NCBI GenBank assembly: GCA_009844085.1 | Contig: VYCF01000024.1 | Location: 244,329-308,328 of the forward strand | DNA from: Gammaproteobacteria bacterium | GTDB taxonomy: Bacteria > Pseudomonadota > Gammaproteobacteria > Pseudomonadales > Pseudohongiellaceae | Length of the DNA stretch: 64,000 nucleotides | Direction of reading: 5' to 3' | Shown here: one piece after another, positions 55,772 through 64,000 of the stretch | Layout: every line of letters begins with the position of its first letter | Numbering within the stretch: position 1 is the stretch's first letter | The notes under the pieces: generated by a model | The model's input: the letters and a program-made list of their open reading frames with translations, nothing else | Told to the model about the DNA's origin: nothing | The model's database searches: none | Made by a program: the position numbers and the translations under genes

Positions 55772-57235
55772 ATGCTGCTCGACTACGTACTGCTTGACGC
55801 CCGGCGTGACCGGATAGCCCACGATCATGCGAGCGTTCTGCTGCAGTGCGCCTGGTGCGGAGATCCGCCGGATCGGCGCGCCGCCATGGCGGCCGCGCGG
55901 GGCGAAACCGCGTTGGCGGCGCATATTGCCGCCGGCGCTTGGGCGAATCTGGCCAATGGCGAACTCGTCGAAGCCTTGCGCAAGAGCCGCGGCAGCGGTT
56001 CGGGCCAGTCTCCAGCCATGGGTCTCGCCGAAGCGGAAACCCTGATCGCGGCGGGCGCGGTTGTCGCCGGCCTTGACCGTCTCGCCGAATTGCACCAGCG
56101 ATCTTTCGGGCCGGCGAGTCTGGCTTTCGCCCGCCACTGCCATCGATTGGGCGATCACGACCGCGCCATCGTTCTCGCCAGATCCATGCCCGAACATGCC
56201 CAGTTGGCGCTAACCGGCGCCAAGTCCGCGCTCGCGCTAAAGGACGAGCGCGGCGCCCTCGAATTGCTCGCGCCGTATCTGCGCGGCGCCGTGCCCGTGC
56301 TGGAACCCCTGGATGCCGGCGCTTTCGCGGTTATCGCCGCATCCACGCTCGCCAGAAGCGGCCAGCACAACGAATTGCGGCGCTTCGCGCAAGCGCTGCT
56401 AAGCGCCGCGGACGCGCCGGAAGAAATGCTGCCGGCGATCGCAAGAGTCGCCTGGAGCGCGGGTTTCGGCGAGCAGGCATGGAACCGCTTCGAACCCGTG
56501 CGCGGACCTTGGCATACCGCGGCGCGGCTGGAACTCGCGGTGCTTTCAGGAGACGCCGGAGCCGCCGCCGAGCTGTTCCGGCAAGCCGGTTCCCACGGTG
56601 CGCCGGTTGCCTCGCTGCTCGCGCTGCTGACCGGAAGCGGCGGCGACCCGACGGCGGCGCAACAGGTGTTCGCTGCGGATCGGGTCGTGCATGTCTGGCG
56701 CACGCACCCGCATCGCTGGCAGGCCTGGATCGACGCGGCAGCGAAGACGCCGGTGGAACTCGGCGTGTACGATTTGCGCGGCGGCGTCGTTCCCGGCGCC
56801 GAAGAGATTCCCGATGCAGTGCTCGACGACGGCGCCTTGACCGCCCTGATCGAACCCGCACCGCCGGCGCCTTCGGCGGATGGCGCCGGTATCTGGGTCG
56901 AAGCGCCGCTTTGTTCGGGTTTCGGCGTCGGCCACGACTGGCCGGAAGAAGAAAACGCCGCTTTGCTCAAGACCGTCGGCAAGCGGCGGCTGGCCGACGA
57001 TCCGGCATCCGCGGCGGTGCGCGTGGTCAGCGCCGACACCGCGGCCGCCCTCGCCGGCGACGGGCGTCCGGCGGTCGTGCTCGCGCAGCCGGGAGATCCC
57101 TTCTGGGCCGGACCGCTGCCGAGCCGGGCCTGGCCGCAGATGAAAATCCTGCGGACGCATTCCGCGAAAGGTTGGAAAGATTGCGGCAAAACCGCTGGAA
57201 AGACCGCGCTCGCCATGTTGGCTGGAGACGCCTGA
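55772..57235 (+). CDS. Unrecognised T6SS-operon protein with helical (TPR-like) repeats
   Basis: 487 residues; I do not recognise the family. Residues ~20-300 are Ala/Leu/Arg-rich amphipathic helices in TPR/Sel1-like pairs (SLAFARHCHRLGDHDRAIVL, SALALKDERGALELLAPYLR). The C-terminal ~120 residues look like a separate alpha/beta domain (WPQMKILRTHSAKGWKDCGK). No signal peptide or membrane span. It sits between tssC and the second pentapeptide gene, 4 bases from the latter, and so probably works with the DUF2169/pentapeptide module. Confidence 0.65.
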   Translation: MLLDYVLLDARRDRIAHDHASVLLQCAWCGDPPDRRAAMAAARGETALAAHIAAGAWANLANGELVEALRKSRGSGSGQSPAMGLAEAETLIAAGAVVAGLDRLAELHQRSFGPASLAFARHCHRLGDHDRAIVLARSMPEHAQLALTGAKSALALKDERGALELLAPYLRGAVPVLEPLDAGAFAVIAASTLARSGQHNELRRFAQALLSAADAPEEMLPAIARVAWSAGFGEQAWNRFEPVRGPWHTAARLELAVLSGDAGAAAELFRQAGSHGAPVASLLALLTGSGGDPTAAQQVFAADRVVHVWRTHPHRWQAWIDAAAKTPVELGVYDLRGGVVPGAEEIPDAVLDDGALTALIEPAPPAPSADGAGIWVEAPLCSGFGVGHDWPEEENAALLKTVGKRRLADDPASAAVRVVSADTAAALAGDGRPAVVLAQPGDPFWAGPLPSRAWPQMKILRTHSAKGWKDCGKTAGKTALAMLAGDA

Positions 57236-57239
57236 TCCC

Positions 57240-58286
57240 ATGCTTTACGCCCACCCTGACGAAGCCCATCGCCAAGCCGGCGTTCCGGTGCAAGGCCGGT
57301 CGTGGAGCGACGCCGCCTACGGGGACGAGAATCTGGCCGGGATCGTGTGGGAAAACTGCGAATTCGAACGGGTGCGATTCGAGCGCGCGGACTTGCGCCA
57401 GACCGTATTCGTCAACTGCCGTTTCGACGACTGCGAATTTCTGGATTGCCGGCTCGGCGAGACGCTGTTCAGCGGCTGCTCGGGCGCGGGCGCCGCTATT
57501 TCAGGTGGAGAATTGTATGGCGTGGTGATCGCCAAAACCCAATGGGAGCGGCTCGCCATCGCGCGCACGGGCAGGAATTGCGTGTTGTCCGAAAGCGGTT
57601 TCGGCGAAATTGAATTCAACGGCGAAGGCGCCCGGCAGCGCGCGCTGACGCTATCGGGCGTTTGCTTCGAACGCTTGCGCGCGGAAAACGCGGAGTGGAC
57701 CGACGGCACCGCGGTCGAACTCGAACTGGCGAACTGCTATTTCTCGGGCGCGGTCTTCACGCGTACCGCCCTTGTCGGCGCCAAGGGCCGCGGACTCGAT
57801 TTCAGCGAAGTGCGTTTCGAATCGTGCAATCTCTTTCAAAGCGATTTTTCCGGCAGCCGCCTGCGCCACGCGCCCGGGTCGATCTTTGCCGAGAGCGTTT
57901 TGGAAGAAGCGGACTTCAGTCAGGCCATGCTCGAGGGCGCGCTGTTCGCGCAAGCCAGCGGGGCGAAAGCGCGCTTCGACAAGGCGAATCTCACCAGCGC
58001 CATGTTTCCGAAAGCCGCGCTCCGCGAAGCTTCGTTTCGAGACGCCTCGGCGCATACCAGCGTCTGGCGGGAGGCCGACCTCGGCGGCGCGAACCTCGCG
58101 GGCCTGGACGCGTTCCGGGGCATTTTCCGCAACGCCAACATGGACGGCGCCGAGGTAAGCGGCGCCAGCTTCGCCTGCGCCGACCTGCATGGCGTCAAGC
58201 AAAGCCTGGAAGGCGCCGATACCCGCGAAGCCCGCGGCACGCTCGACTGGCGGGCGGAATTGGAACGGCAAAGCCTGGCGACTTGA
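57240..58286 (+). CDS. Pentapeptide-repeat protein
   Basis: 348 residues, nearly all pentapeptide repeats (A/C-x-L/F-x-x): VRFERADLRQTVFVNCRFDD, ARFDKANLTSAMFPKAALRE, DLGGANLAGLDAFRGIFRNA. These form a rod-like quadrilateral beta-helix. It is similar in style to the C-terminal half of the DUF2169 fusion. No toxin motif. Last gene of the plus-strand T6SS operon, converging on the minus-strand operon 20 bases away. Confidence 0.85.
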   Translation: MLYAHPDEAHRQAGVPVQGRSWSDAAYGDENLAGIVWENCEFERVRFERADLRQTVFVNCRFDDCEFLDCRLGETLFSGCSGAGAAISGGELYGVVIAKTQWERLAIARTGRNCVLSESGFGEIEFNGEGARQRALTLSGVCFERLRAENAEWTDGTAVELELANCYFSGAVFTRTALVGAKGRGLDFSEVRFESCNLFQSDFSGSRLRHAPGSIFAESVLEEADFSQAMLEGALFAQASGAKARFDKANLTSAMFPKAALREASFRDASAHTSVWREADLGGANLAGLDAFRGIFRNANMDGAEVSGASFACADLHGVKQSLEGADTREARGTLDWRAELERQSLAT

Positions 58287-58306
58287 CCGATTCGCGGCGG
58301 GGGTGG

Positions 58307-58834
58307 TCAAACCATGTGCGCGGCGAGTTCCGTCATGGCTTCTTCGAGGTCGTCCTCGCGCTGCACCGGACGAACCGCCGTCAACGTCCGCTGCTGCGGC
58401 GCGAGCGCCGCCACGAGAAGCGGGTAGCGGCCGATGCCCACGACATCTGGATTTTTAATGAGGATTTCGGTCAACTCGATGTCGGAGAGCAGGCGCGCGA
58501 GCCGCGGCAGAGGATCGGTCAACGGATTGGCGATTTCCTTGACGACGGTGAAAATCGTCCGGTTGTGGCTCGCCGCCCATTCCGACAGCAAGGCGATCTG
58601 ATCGTTGAGCGCGTCGGCCTGGGATCTGCCCCCGCAGGCGCGCGCGTAGATGACGCTGCGGCCGAAACGGGAACCGGGCACCTGGACGTACCAGCGCCCT
58701 GTTGGCGAACGCTCGGCGGGAACGGGCAATATGCCGCGCCGCAACATGCGATAGGCCGTGAGCCGCGAGATTCCCTCGCGCCGCGCCCATTCCGAAAGTC
58801 GAAGCCGGGCGGGGCCTGAGCGGGGAAGACTCAT
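58307..58834 (-). CDS. Degenerate IS607-type serine-recombinase homologue in T6SS operon
   Basis: 175 residues with the architecture of IS607 TnpA. A MerR-like helix-turn-helix occupies residues 12-50 (RLSEWARREGISRLTAYRML, ILPVPAERSPTGRWYV). A resolvase-like domain follows (VIYARACGGRSQADALND, VVKEIANPLTDPLPRLARLL). In active enzymes the strand reads YARVSS; here it is YARAC at 63-67, so the nucleophilic serine is Cys67. The later KDRLARFG arginine motif is replaced by NPDVVGIGR. It therefore should not recombine DNA, but it may still bind it. The ATG overlaps the tssA stop (ATGA), implying coupled translation. No tnpB or IS ends adjacent. Regulatory or structural use is inference. Confidence 0.75.
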   Translation of the reverse strand: MSLPRSGPARLRLSEWARREGISRLTAYRMLRRGILPVPAERSPTGRWYVQVPGSRFGRSVIYARACGGRSQADALNDQIALLSEWAASHNRTIFTVVKEIANPLTDPLPRLARLLSDIELTEILIKNPDVVGIGRYPLLVAALAPQQRTLTAVRPVQREDDLEEAMTELAAHMV

Positions 58835-59691
58835 CGGTCGCGCGGCAAGAGCTGATTGCGCACGGAATCGAGCAATTGCTCGAGCGACACCCCCGAGGTG
58901 CGCTGCGATTCCGCGATTTCGAGTATATCGACAGCGCGCCAGTTCAGCAGCAACCTGAGGATTGGCAGGGCGGGAGAATGCCGGTCCTGGACCGCCATCG
59001 CTTCCATCGCGCGCTCAACCAGCACCCATGCATCCGTCGAAGCAGCGGGCGCCTGCTCCCCCTCCCCGACCGCTTCCGCACCGGACAGCGTCGGCTCGCC
59101 GAGCATCTCCTCAATGGCTTTCCAGGCATTGTCCCGCGCGGGAACCTCGCCGCCGAAGGCGGGTTCGAGTCTGCTTGTCCACCGATCGAAAACGCCTCGC
59201 AAAACCGTCGCCGCCCGCTGGCGCGCTTCCAGCGGCGGCTCGGAAGCTCCCCATCCAACGGTCGCGGCCAGATTGGGCGCCCGATTGAGCAATTTGCCCA
59301 GAGCCGCCGCGCGTTCGCCTAGGTCGCCGTCGTCCGGGTCGGCGCGCGGATGCAGGCCCGCATCCGGGTCGGGCCAACGTTCGGCCAAGGCGACGACATC
59401 CTCCATGGCTTCGGCGAACTCCGACAGACCGCCGCGGCGCCAGGCCAGTTCGGCGCGAATCGCCATGACGCGAATGTCCCGCGTGCGCTCGCAAAGGAGC
59501 GAAATTTTCTCATCCAGCTCGCCGGTCTGCGGATCCGGAGCGACGGTCTCGCCTTGCACGACGCTCGCGCCCTCCCGCAGAATCATGTTCTCAAGCAACT
59601 GATCCGCCGCCATGAAATCCGGATCCCAGCGTAAATCGGGGCCGCAAGGATCGTCGCCCTCGATGGGCCCAAGCAAGGTTTCGCTAGCCAT
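58831..59691 (-). CDS. tssA: T6SS baseplate/cap protein TssA
   Basis: ImpA_N-domain protein that primes T6SS tail assembly. ETLLGPIEGDDPCGPDLRWD and LREGASVVQGET are typical of the TssA N-terminus. The C-terminal part is short, so the protein (286 residues) belongs to the small TssA class. I start at the ATG of MASETLLGP because GAGAGGAA lies upstream; an ATG 14 codons earlier lacks a ribosome-binding site. It follows tssM by 54 bases. Confidence 0.9.
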   Translation of the reverse strand: MASETLLGPIEGDDPCGPDLRWDPDFMAADQLLENMILREGASVVQGETVAPDPQTGELDEKISLLCERTRDIRVMAIRAELAWRRGGLSEFAEAMEDVVALAERWPDPDAGLHPRADPDDGDLGERAAALGKLLNRAPNLAATVGWGASEPPLEARQRAATVLRGVFDRWTSRLEPAFGGEVPARDNAWKAIEEMLGEPTLSGAEAVGEGEQAPAASTDAWVLVERAMEAMAVQDRHSPALPILRLLLNWRAVDILEIAESQRTSGVSLEQLLDSVRNQLLPRDR

Positions 59692-59745
59692 TGAACCGGT
59701 TCCTCTCCGCCGCCCGCCCGCAGGTTGCGTCATTCATATCGCGTC

Positions 59746-62700
59746 TCAGCCCCGGAACCCGAAACTGGGCATGGAAATGCCGCGGCCGTCTTCATAGGAC
59801 ATCCTCACCGAAAACCGCAATTGTTCGACGATGAGCGAGCCGGCTTGGCCCGTGTCGTCTTGCCGGACGACATCGGCGGTGAGCAGCAAATGACCGCCGG
59901 AAATTTGCTCCAGCGCGCGTAGCAACCCGCCGCGTCCCTGGGGCGCCAGGGTCCAGGTATCGGTCTGCCGGCCGTCCGGCTGCAGAAAACGGTAAGGCGA
60001 GTTGTCCGCGATTCGCAGGCGAAAGCCGAAAGGCGCGCCGTAATGCCAGGTGTGGATGCCGTTCTCATCGACCTCAACGCCATCGAGACTCGCTTCGGCC
60101 ACGTTCTCCGCCAGATTTTCCTCGTTCACGTGAGCGCGCCATTCCAGCTCGAAGCGGATGGCGGCGCCGTCCTGTTCCCGCGACCAGAAATTGGCGCTGT
60201 CGATGAACAGCGCGGTCAGCGGGTCTTCGACTTGCGTTACGGCGTCAAGGTTGTCATGCAATCGCCGCACGAATTCGCCGAGTATGGGAATGCCGATCTC
60301 GGGCGCCCCATTGCCCGCGTATGGCCAGAATTCGCGGACGTAGTCGTTGAAATATTCTTCGACTTCCCTGAATCGCGCTACGGCGCGTTCGTTCACCACG
60401 CGTTGGCAATGGTCGTCGAGTTGCGAGCGGAACTCATTCGACGCCTGCACCAGGTAATCGCCGCGGCCGCGGCCGGGCAGCGACCTTGGCGCTTCGCAGA
60501 TTTCTTCGGCGTTGTCGGCAAAGGCGCGGACGCTGCCTTCGAGAGTGGTCAGCGTGGAATCGGGATCCCCCCGTGAATGCCCCTCGAGGTCGGAGGCGAT
60601 GTCGCGCCAATGCAAGGCGGCCCAACCGCCGATATCATCGCTGACCGTATCCAGAAACGGCCCGACAAACTGATCGTGAACTCTTCTGACGTGCTGGATT
60701 CCGCGTTCGAACCGGCGCACGAGCGCGTCGCTGTCGGCGGCCGGATCCACGGTCACCGCAAGCGGGTCTTCTTCGTCGAGCACGTTCGCGGCCGCGGTGA
60801 GAATGCCGTCCGCAACCCTGGCGCGGACGCTTCTGACCCGATCCGCTTCCGAATGGGCTTGCCGGTCCCGCAGCCAGATCTCAATTTCCGCAAGCTCCTG
60901 AAACGTCAATGTCGCTTCGGCGCGCCGCTCCGCTCTGGCCATCGCCAGGCCGATATCGCTTTCGCGCCGCAACGCGCGTTCGACCTCGACCGCGATGCCC
61001 ACGACGAGTTCCGCGCCGAGTTCGTTCACCAGACTTCTCGCCGGCGCCGCCGGAATGTCGGGAGACAGGTTGGCCGCGAAACGGTCGAAAACGCGGAGGC
61101 GCTCGCGCGCCGCGGCCACGGCGGCGCGGTCGACGGTCACCAGCCCCGCAAGCAAGGGCTCCCGGAGCGTCTGATCGACAATGAAGTCCGCGTTGGCCAC
61201 CCGGTCGAGAAAAGCCAGCCAGGCCGAAGCCGCGGCGGTCATCCGCAGCGACGGTCCCGAACTCGTTCCCGAACGTTCGAGCAGGGGTCCGATTCCCGGC
61301 ACGACGAAGTTTGCCGCCGCTTCCCGCGCCTCGATGCGGATGCTCGCGACTTCGGCTTTCGCCTCTATCGTGGCGAGCTCGCCGATCAGCCTGAGAGCCA
61401 GCGCGCGTCCGAGCAGGCGCAACTCGACGGCATGGTCGGAGCGGTCCTCGGCCGCGGTGAGCCACTGTTGACTCGGATCCTGCAAGGCGTCGCGCAGTTC
61501 GGCGAGCGCTTCGTACTGCCCGCGCCAGGCCAATCCGCCGGCGCTCGCCCGGCGAGCCGCGTCGGCAACCGGTCCATTGGCGTATTGTTCGGTTGCCCAC
61601 GCCTGCATGGTGAGAATGAAATTGGCGCGCGAAAGCTCGCCCAGACCCGCCACGTCGAGTCCGCCCTCCTCGGGCGAAAGCAGGGAGAAATCGACCGCGA
61701 GCAAGGCAAGGTCGATATTGTCGGGCCAGGTGTCCGGCGCGCCGCCGAAAGCGGTCGACAGCAGCAGCGGTATATCGACATCGCGCGGGTCGTCCGCCAG
61801 ACCCTCCCAGGCGTTCGTCCATTCCCCCACTACGCGGGCGTCCGCAAGCCAGGCGTCGGCGTCGGCGCGGGGCTCCAGCATATCCTGTCCCCGGCGTTCG
61901 AGCGTTACGCCCAAAGGACCGATCACATAGCTCGTGAGCAGCGCTCCGCCAAGCCGGGAAGGCGACGACCAGTCGGGAACGAGCGGAGCGAGCGGGGTCA
62001 ACGGCGGAAAATCGGAATAGCCGGCCAACCGGGCGCCGATATTGGCGAGACGTTGCACGCGGGCGCCGTTGGGCACGGCGTTGACGCCTTCGGCGGTCCA
62101 GGGCACAGCCGCCTCGCGCGCCGCTGCGGACAGCGTGGTGCGCAGCCCGTTGGTTCGGTCGACGACCTGGAACGCGGCGAGAACCGCTAGCGAAATGCCG
62201 ACCGCCATCGCGCCGTAGGCGGCGGCGGCCGCAATCCCGGGCGCCGTCGTGGGCCGGGTGCGGCCGATGGCCTGGGCCGCGGCGGCGCGCAAGCCGGTTC
62301 CACTGAAGGAAAGCGAGGCCACGTCGAGACGGCCGGAGGGGGCGATGGCGATGGCGCGGTCGATCGCCGCGGGAAGTTCGCGGGACTGCGCCAGCGCGAG
62401 TTCGTCGAAACCCTGGCGGTCGCCGCCGACAAGCCAGATGCGAACCGAATCCGCGGCAAGTTGGGAACACACGGCTTCCCCCGAGGTGCTCGCGGAATCG
62501 ATGGCGCGCCAGGCCGCGATCGCATTGGCGCTCGGCAAGACCAGATGCAGCGCCGCCTTGACGCCGGCGGCGCGGGCCAGACCCGACGCTCTGGCGATTC
62601 CATCGGGCGGCAATCCTTCCGCGCCCACCAGAATGGCTATGCCGTCCAGCGGCCGGCGCCAGGGCAGTTTTTGACCGAGACGGTTCAGTTCACCGCCGCT

Positions 62701-63153
62701 GGCGCGGCTCGCATCGATCAATATGGCGTCGTTGCCCGCCGCGATACCGATGCGGCCCGCGCCCGGCGGCGTCAAACCCAGACTGCGGCAAAGGTCGGCA
62801 AAGCCGTCGCCGGCGACGACGACCAGCCGCAACGCGTCCGGGGAGGCGTTGCGCGCGGCTTGCCGCAGCGCCTTGCGCAGATTGAGTCGGCCGGAACTGT
62901 CCCAGCCTGCGGCAACCGGGGGCGGATTCGACAACTCGGCCTCGCGGCGCGCGACCGATCTTGCTTGCGCCGCTTCTCCGCCGCGCCGGAACGACCACAG
63001 CAATCCCTTGCCCAACAGTCCGAGCAGTTTCCAGGCGAGCCAAACGGCCAGCAAAAGCAACAGCAAGGCGACCACGATCAGGACAATAAGAAGTATGATT
63101 TCCATCGTCCCGCCGCCGAGGAGCGCCATCGCGAAATCGACGATTCTTCCCAT
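59746..63153 (-). CDS. tssM: T6SS membrane-complex protein TssM (IcmF), Walker A lost
   Basis: 1135 residues. Two N-terminal membrane spans (MEIILLIVLIVVALLLLLLA, WLAWKLLGLLGKGLLW) and a third near residue 330 (YGAMAVGISLAVLAAFQVV) give the TssM topology. The cytoplasmic segment between spans 2 and 3 keeps PWRRPLDGIAILVG and ILIDAS. The expected nucleotide-binding GxxGxGKT is VVAGDGFADL (about 112-121), lacking the Lys. The large periplasmic part contains IcmF-related regions and a C-terminal beta domain (PFGFRLRIADNSPYRFLQPD). GAGG lies 12 bases before the ATG. Confidence 0.9.
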   Translation of the reverse strand: MGRIVDFAMALLGGGTMEIILLIVLIVVALLLLLLAVWLAWKLLGLLGKGLLWSFRRGGEAAQARSVARREAELSNPPPVAAGWDSSGRLNLRKALRQAARNASPDALRLVVVAGDGFADLCRSLGLTPPGAGRIGIAAGNDAILIDASRASGGELNRLGQKLPWRRPLDGIAILVGAEGLPPDGIARASGLARAAGVKAALHLVLPSANAIAAWRAIDSASTSGEAVCSQLAADSVRIWLVGGDRQGFDELALAQSRELPAAIDRAIAIAPSGRLDVASLSFSGTGLRAAAAQAIGRTRPTTAPGIAAAAAYGAMAVGISLAVLAAFQVVDRTNGLRTTLSAAAREAAVPWTAEGVNAVPNGARVQRLANIGARLAGYSDFPPLTPLAPLVPDWSSPSRLGGALLTSYVIGPLGVTLERRGQDMLEPRADADAWLADARVVGEWTNAWEGLADDPRDVDIPLLLSTAFGGAPDTWPDNIDLALLAVDFSLLSPEEGGLDVAGLGELSRANFILTMQAWATEQYANGPVADAARRASAGGLAWRGQYEALAELRDALQDPSQQWLTAAEDRSDHAVELRLLGRALALRLIGELATIEAKAEVASIRIEAREAAANFVVPGIGPLLERSGTSSGPSLRMTAAASAWLAFLDRVANADFIVDQTLREPLLAGLVTVDRAAVAAARERLRVFDRFAANLSPDIPAAPARSLVNELGAELVVGIAVEVERALRRESDIGLAMARAERRAEATLTFQELAEIEIWLRDRQAHSEADRVRSVRARVADGILTAAANVLDEEDPLAVTVDPAADSDALVRRFERGIQHVRRVHDQFVGPFLDTVSDDIGGWAALHWRDIASDLEGHSRGDPDSTLTTLEGSVRAFADNAEEICEAPRSLPGRGRGDYLVQASNEFRSQLDDHCQRVVNERAVARFREVEEYFNDYVREFWPYAGNGAPEIGIPILGEFVRRLHDNLDAVTQVEDPLTALFIDSANFWSREQDGAAIRFELEWRAHVNEENLAENVAEASLDGVEVDENGIHTWHYGAPFGFRLRIADNSPYRFLQPDGRQTDTWTLAPQGRGGLLRALEQISGGHLLLTADVVRQDDTGQAGSLIVEQLRFSVRMSYEDGRGISMPSFGFRG

Positions 63154-63158
63154 GAGGG

Positions 63159-63947
63159 CTACCTCGGACTCCCGTCCGGCGCGGGCAGGCGCGACGGCCC
63201 CAACGGCCGCGAGACCTGCCGGCGTTCGGCGGGAAGTCCCGCTTCGACCCGCGACGCCACTTCGCCGGCTTCTTGCAGATCCTCGGAGGCAAGCACGACC
63301 CAGAGCAGCAGGCCGCCGAGCAGCCAAAGCGCAAAGCCTGAAACCGCAAGCGGCGCGGGCGGCGCCCCGATGCGCCGCGGACCCATATCGCGCAGCGTGT
63401 CCCGCGGCAACATGCGAACCGCGCCAACGGTCTCCTCAAGTGAAGTCGTCAAGGCGGAAAGACCGATCGCGTCGCCCCGCAGCGAACCTTCGAAACCCTC
63501 GCGCAAGAGCGCCAGATAGAGGGGCGCGAGCAAGGCCGGAGTGCCCGCCTGCCCCACCTCGCCGACGCCTTGCGCGGATTCCACGGCCTGGCGGATGATT
63601 TCCTGTCCGGCCAAAGCCGAACCGTACAATTCCACTTCCAACAGGCGGTCGCGCCAGGCGTCCAGCCCTCCCGCCGGATAGTGCAGCATTCTTTCGTCGG
63701 CCAGGCCGACAAGCGCGTAAGCGGCGGCCCGGGCCTTGCCCGCGTCGTTCCTGACCGTGGCGGGCAAGCCTCTGACGAAGGCGTCAACGCCCCGCGAAAG
63801 CCTTTGCCGGGCGGCGCCCATGACCGCATCGACCGGCGGCGCCTGCGCGGCTTGCAAGCGCGGCGGCAAGGTCTCCAGAGGAACGGCCTCGTCGCCCCCC
63901 CCCCCCCCGGGGGGGGGGGGGGCCGCGGGGGGCGGGCCGGGGCCCAC
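63159..63947 (-). CDS. tssL: T6SS membrane-complex protein TssL (DotU), N-terminus corrupted/partial
   Basis: DotU/TssL family. The cytoplasmic helical domain shows AAYALVGLADERMLHYPAGG, LEVELYGSALAGQEIIRQAV and PLYLALLREGFEGSLRGD. A single C-terminal span (LAVSGFALWLLGGLLLWVVL) is followed by a ~40-residue tail. The stop lies 5 bases before the tssM start. The reading upstream of about 63894 consists of Pro/Gly encoded by the noisy window end, so the true N-terminus is not known; the credible part begins near DEAVPLETLPPRL. Confidence 0.8.
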   Translation of the reverse strand: MGPGPPPAAPPPPGGGGGDEAVPLETLPPRLQAAQAPPVDAVMGAARQRLSRGVDAFVRGLPATVRNDAGKARAAAYALVGLADERMLHYPAGGLDAWRDRLLEVELYGSALAGQEIIRQAVESAQGVGEVGQAGTPALLAPLYLALLREGFEGSLRGDAIGLSALTTSLEETVGAVRMLPRDTLRDMGPRRIGAPPAPLAVSGFALWLLGGLLLWVVLASEDLQEAGEVASRVEAGLPAERRQVSRPLGPSRLPAPDGSPR

Positions 63948-64000
63948 CGGGGGAAAAAAGAACCCCCGGGAGGGGGAAGAGCGAACCCCCCCGCCGGGGG
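63895..64000. other. Homopolymer-rich, probably unreliable sequence at window end
   Basis: Fourteen C followed by fourteen G, then further C/G/A homopolymers to the end, unlike anything else in the window. It translates only into Pro/Gly runs. Most likely an assembly or base-calling artefact at a contig end. Confidence 0.75.

Noticed and set aside
54001..55773. Long minus-strand frame antisense to tssC (590 codons)
   Set aside because: Shadow of tssC; no ribosome-binding site and no family signature.
58307..58834. The recombinase-like gene as an active insertion sequence inside the T6SS
   Set aside because: Catalytic serine and arginine motif are missing, no tnpB or terminal ends flank it, and its start overlaps the tssA stop.
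60577..62190. Plus-strand frame of 537 codons antisense to tssM
   Set aside because: Shadow of tssM; Arg/Gly-rich with no domain signal.

Overview
This window is a G+C-rich chromosomal segment of a gammaproteobacterium. The gene order aspS-yebC-ruvC-ruvA-ruvB-tolQ-tolR-tolA-tolB-pal-cpoB-queE-queC-tRNA-Lys and the neighbourhood nagZ-lexA-topA match, from memory, the layout in Pseudomonas and its relatives. ybgC (normally between ruvB and tolQ) is absent. Two outer-membrane TonB receptors, Tat-exported enzymes and repeated EF-hand (Ca2+-binding) motifs suggest a free-living, possibly marine heterotroph; that last point is inference.

Layout. (1) 1-3.4 kb: a lower-G+C accessory segment at the 3' end of tRNA-Lys(UUU). 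It carries a DndC/SspD-like sulfur-transfer enzyme and a DUF262-DUF1524 (GmrSD/SspE-like) nuclease cut by the window edge, a likely phosphorothioation-linked defence locus. A 106-bp palindromic element lies between it and the tRNA. (2) 3.46-14.4 kb, minus strand: queuosine genes (queC, queE), the Tol-Pal envelope machine, the RuvABC resolvasome, yebC and aspS. (3) 14.8-29 kb: rne (RNase E), etfBA, a DUF1285 gene, mnmH, hpt, mscS, nagZ, lexA with its own SOS box, topA, ilvE, tatD, a small glutaredoxin-like gene and pyrD (to 30.4 kb). (4) 30.4-36.9 kb: two tandem, closely related TonB-dependent receptors, each with an embedded EF-hand loop, and a Tat-exported amidohydrolase. (5) 37-45.8 kb, plus strand: a MoxR/BatABD-type operon (moxR, DUF58, DUF4381, two VWA proteins, BatD) followed by a large ankyrin-repeat protein.

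(6) 45.9-64 kb: a divergent type VI secretion system (T6SS) in two converging operons. The plus-strand operon holds two dissimilar Hcp proteins, two VgrG-like spike proteins (one with a roughly 200-residue EF-hand-bearing insertion), a DUF2169-pentapeptide fusion, tssB, tssC, an unrecognised helical-repeat protein and a second pentapeptide protein. The minus-strand operon (tssL, tssM, tssA) ends in a gene translationally coupled to tssA that looks like an IS607-type serine recombinase with its catalytic serine and other key residues lost. TssM lacks a recognisable Walker A motif. tssE, F, G, H (ClpV), J, K and PAAR are not in the window and may lie beyond the right edge. The last ~105 bases are homopolymer-rich and look like sequencing or assembly noise.

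The best candidates for something undescribed are the degenerate recombinase inside the T6SS operon, the EF-hand insertion in the spike protein, and the tRNA-Lys defence locus.
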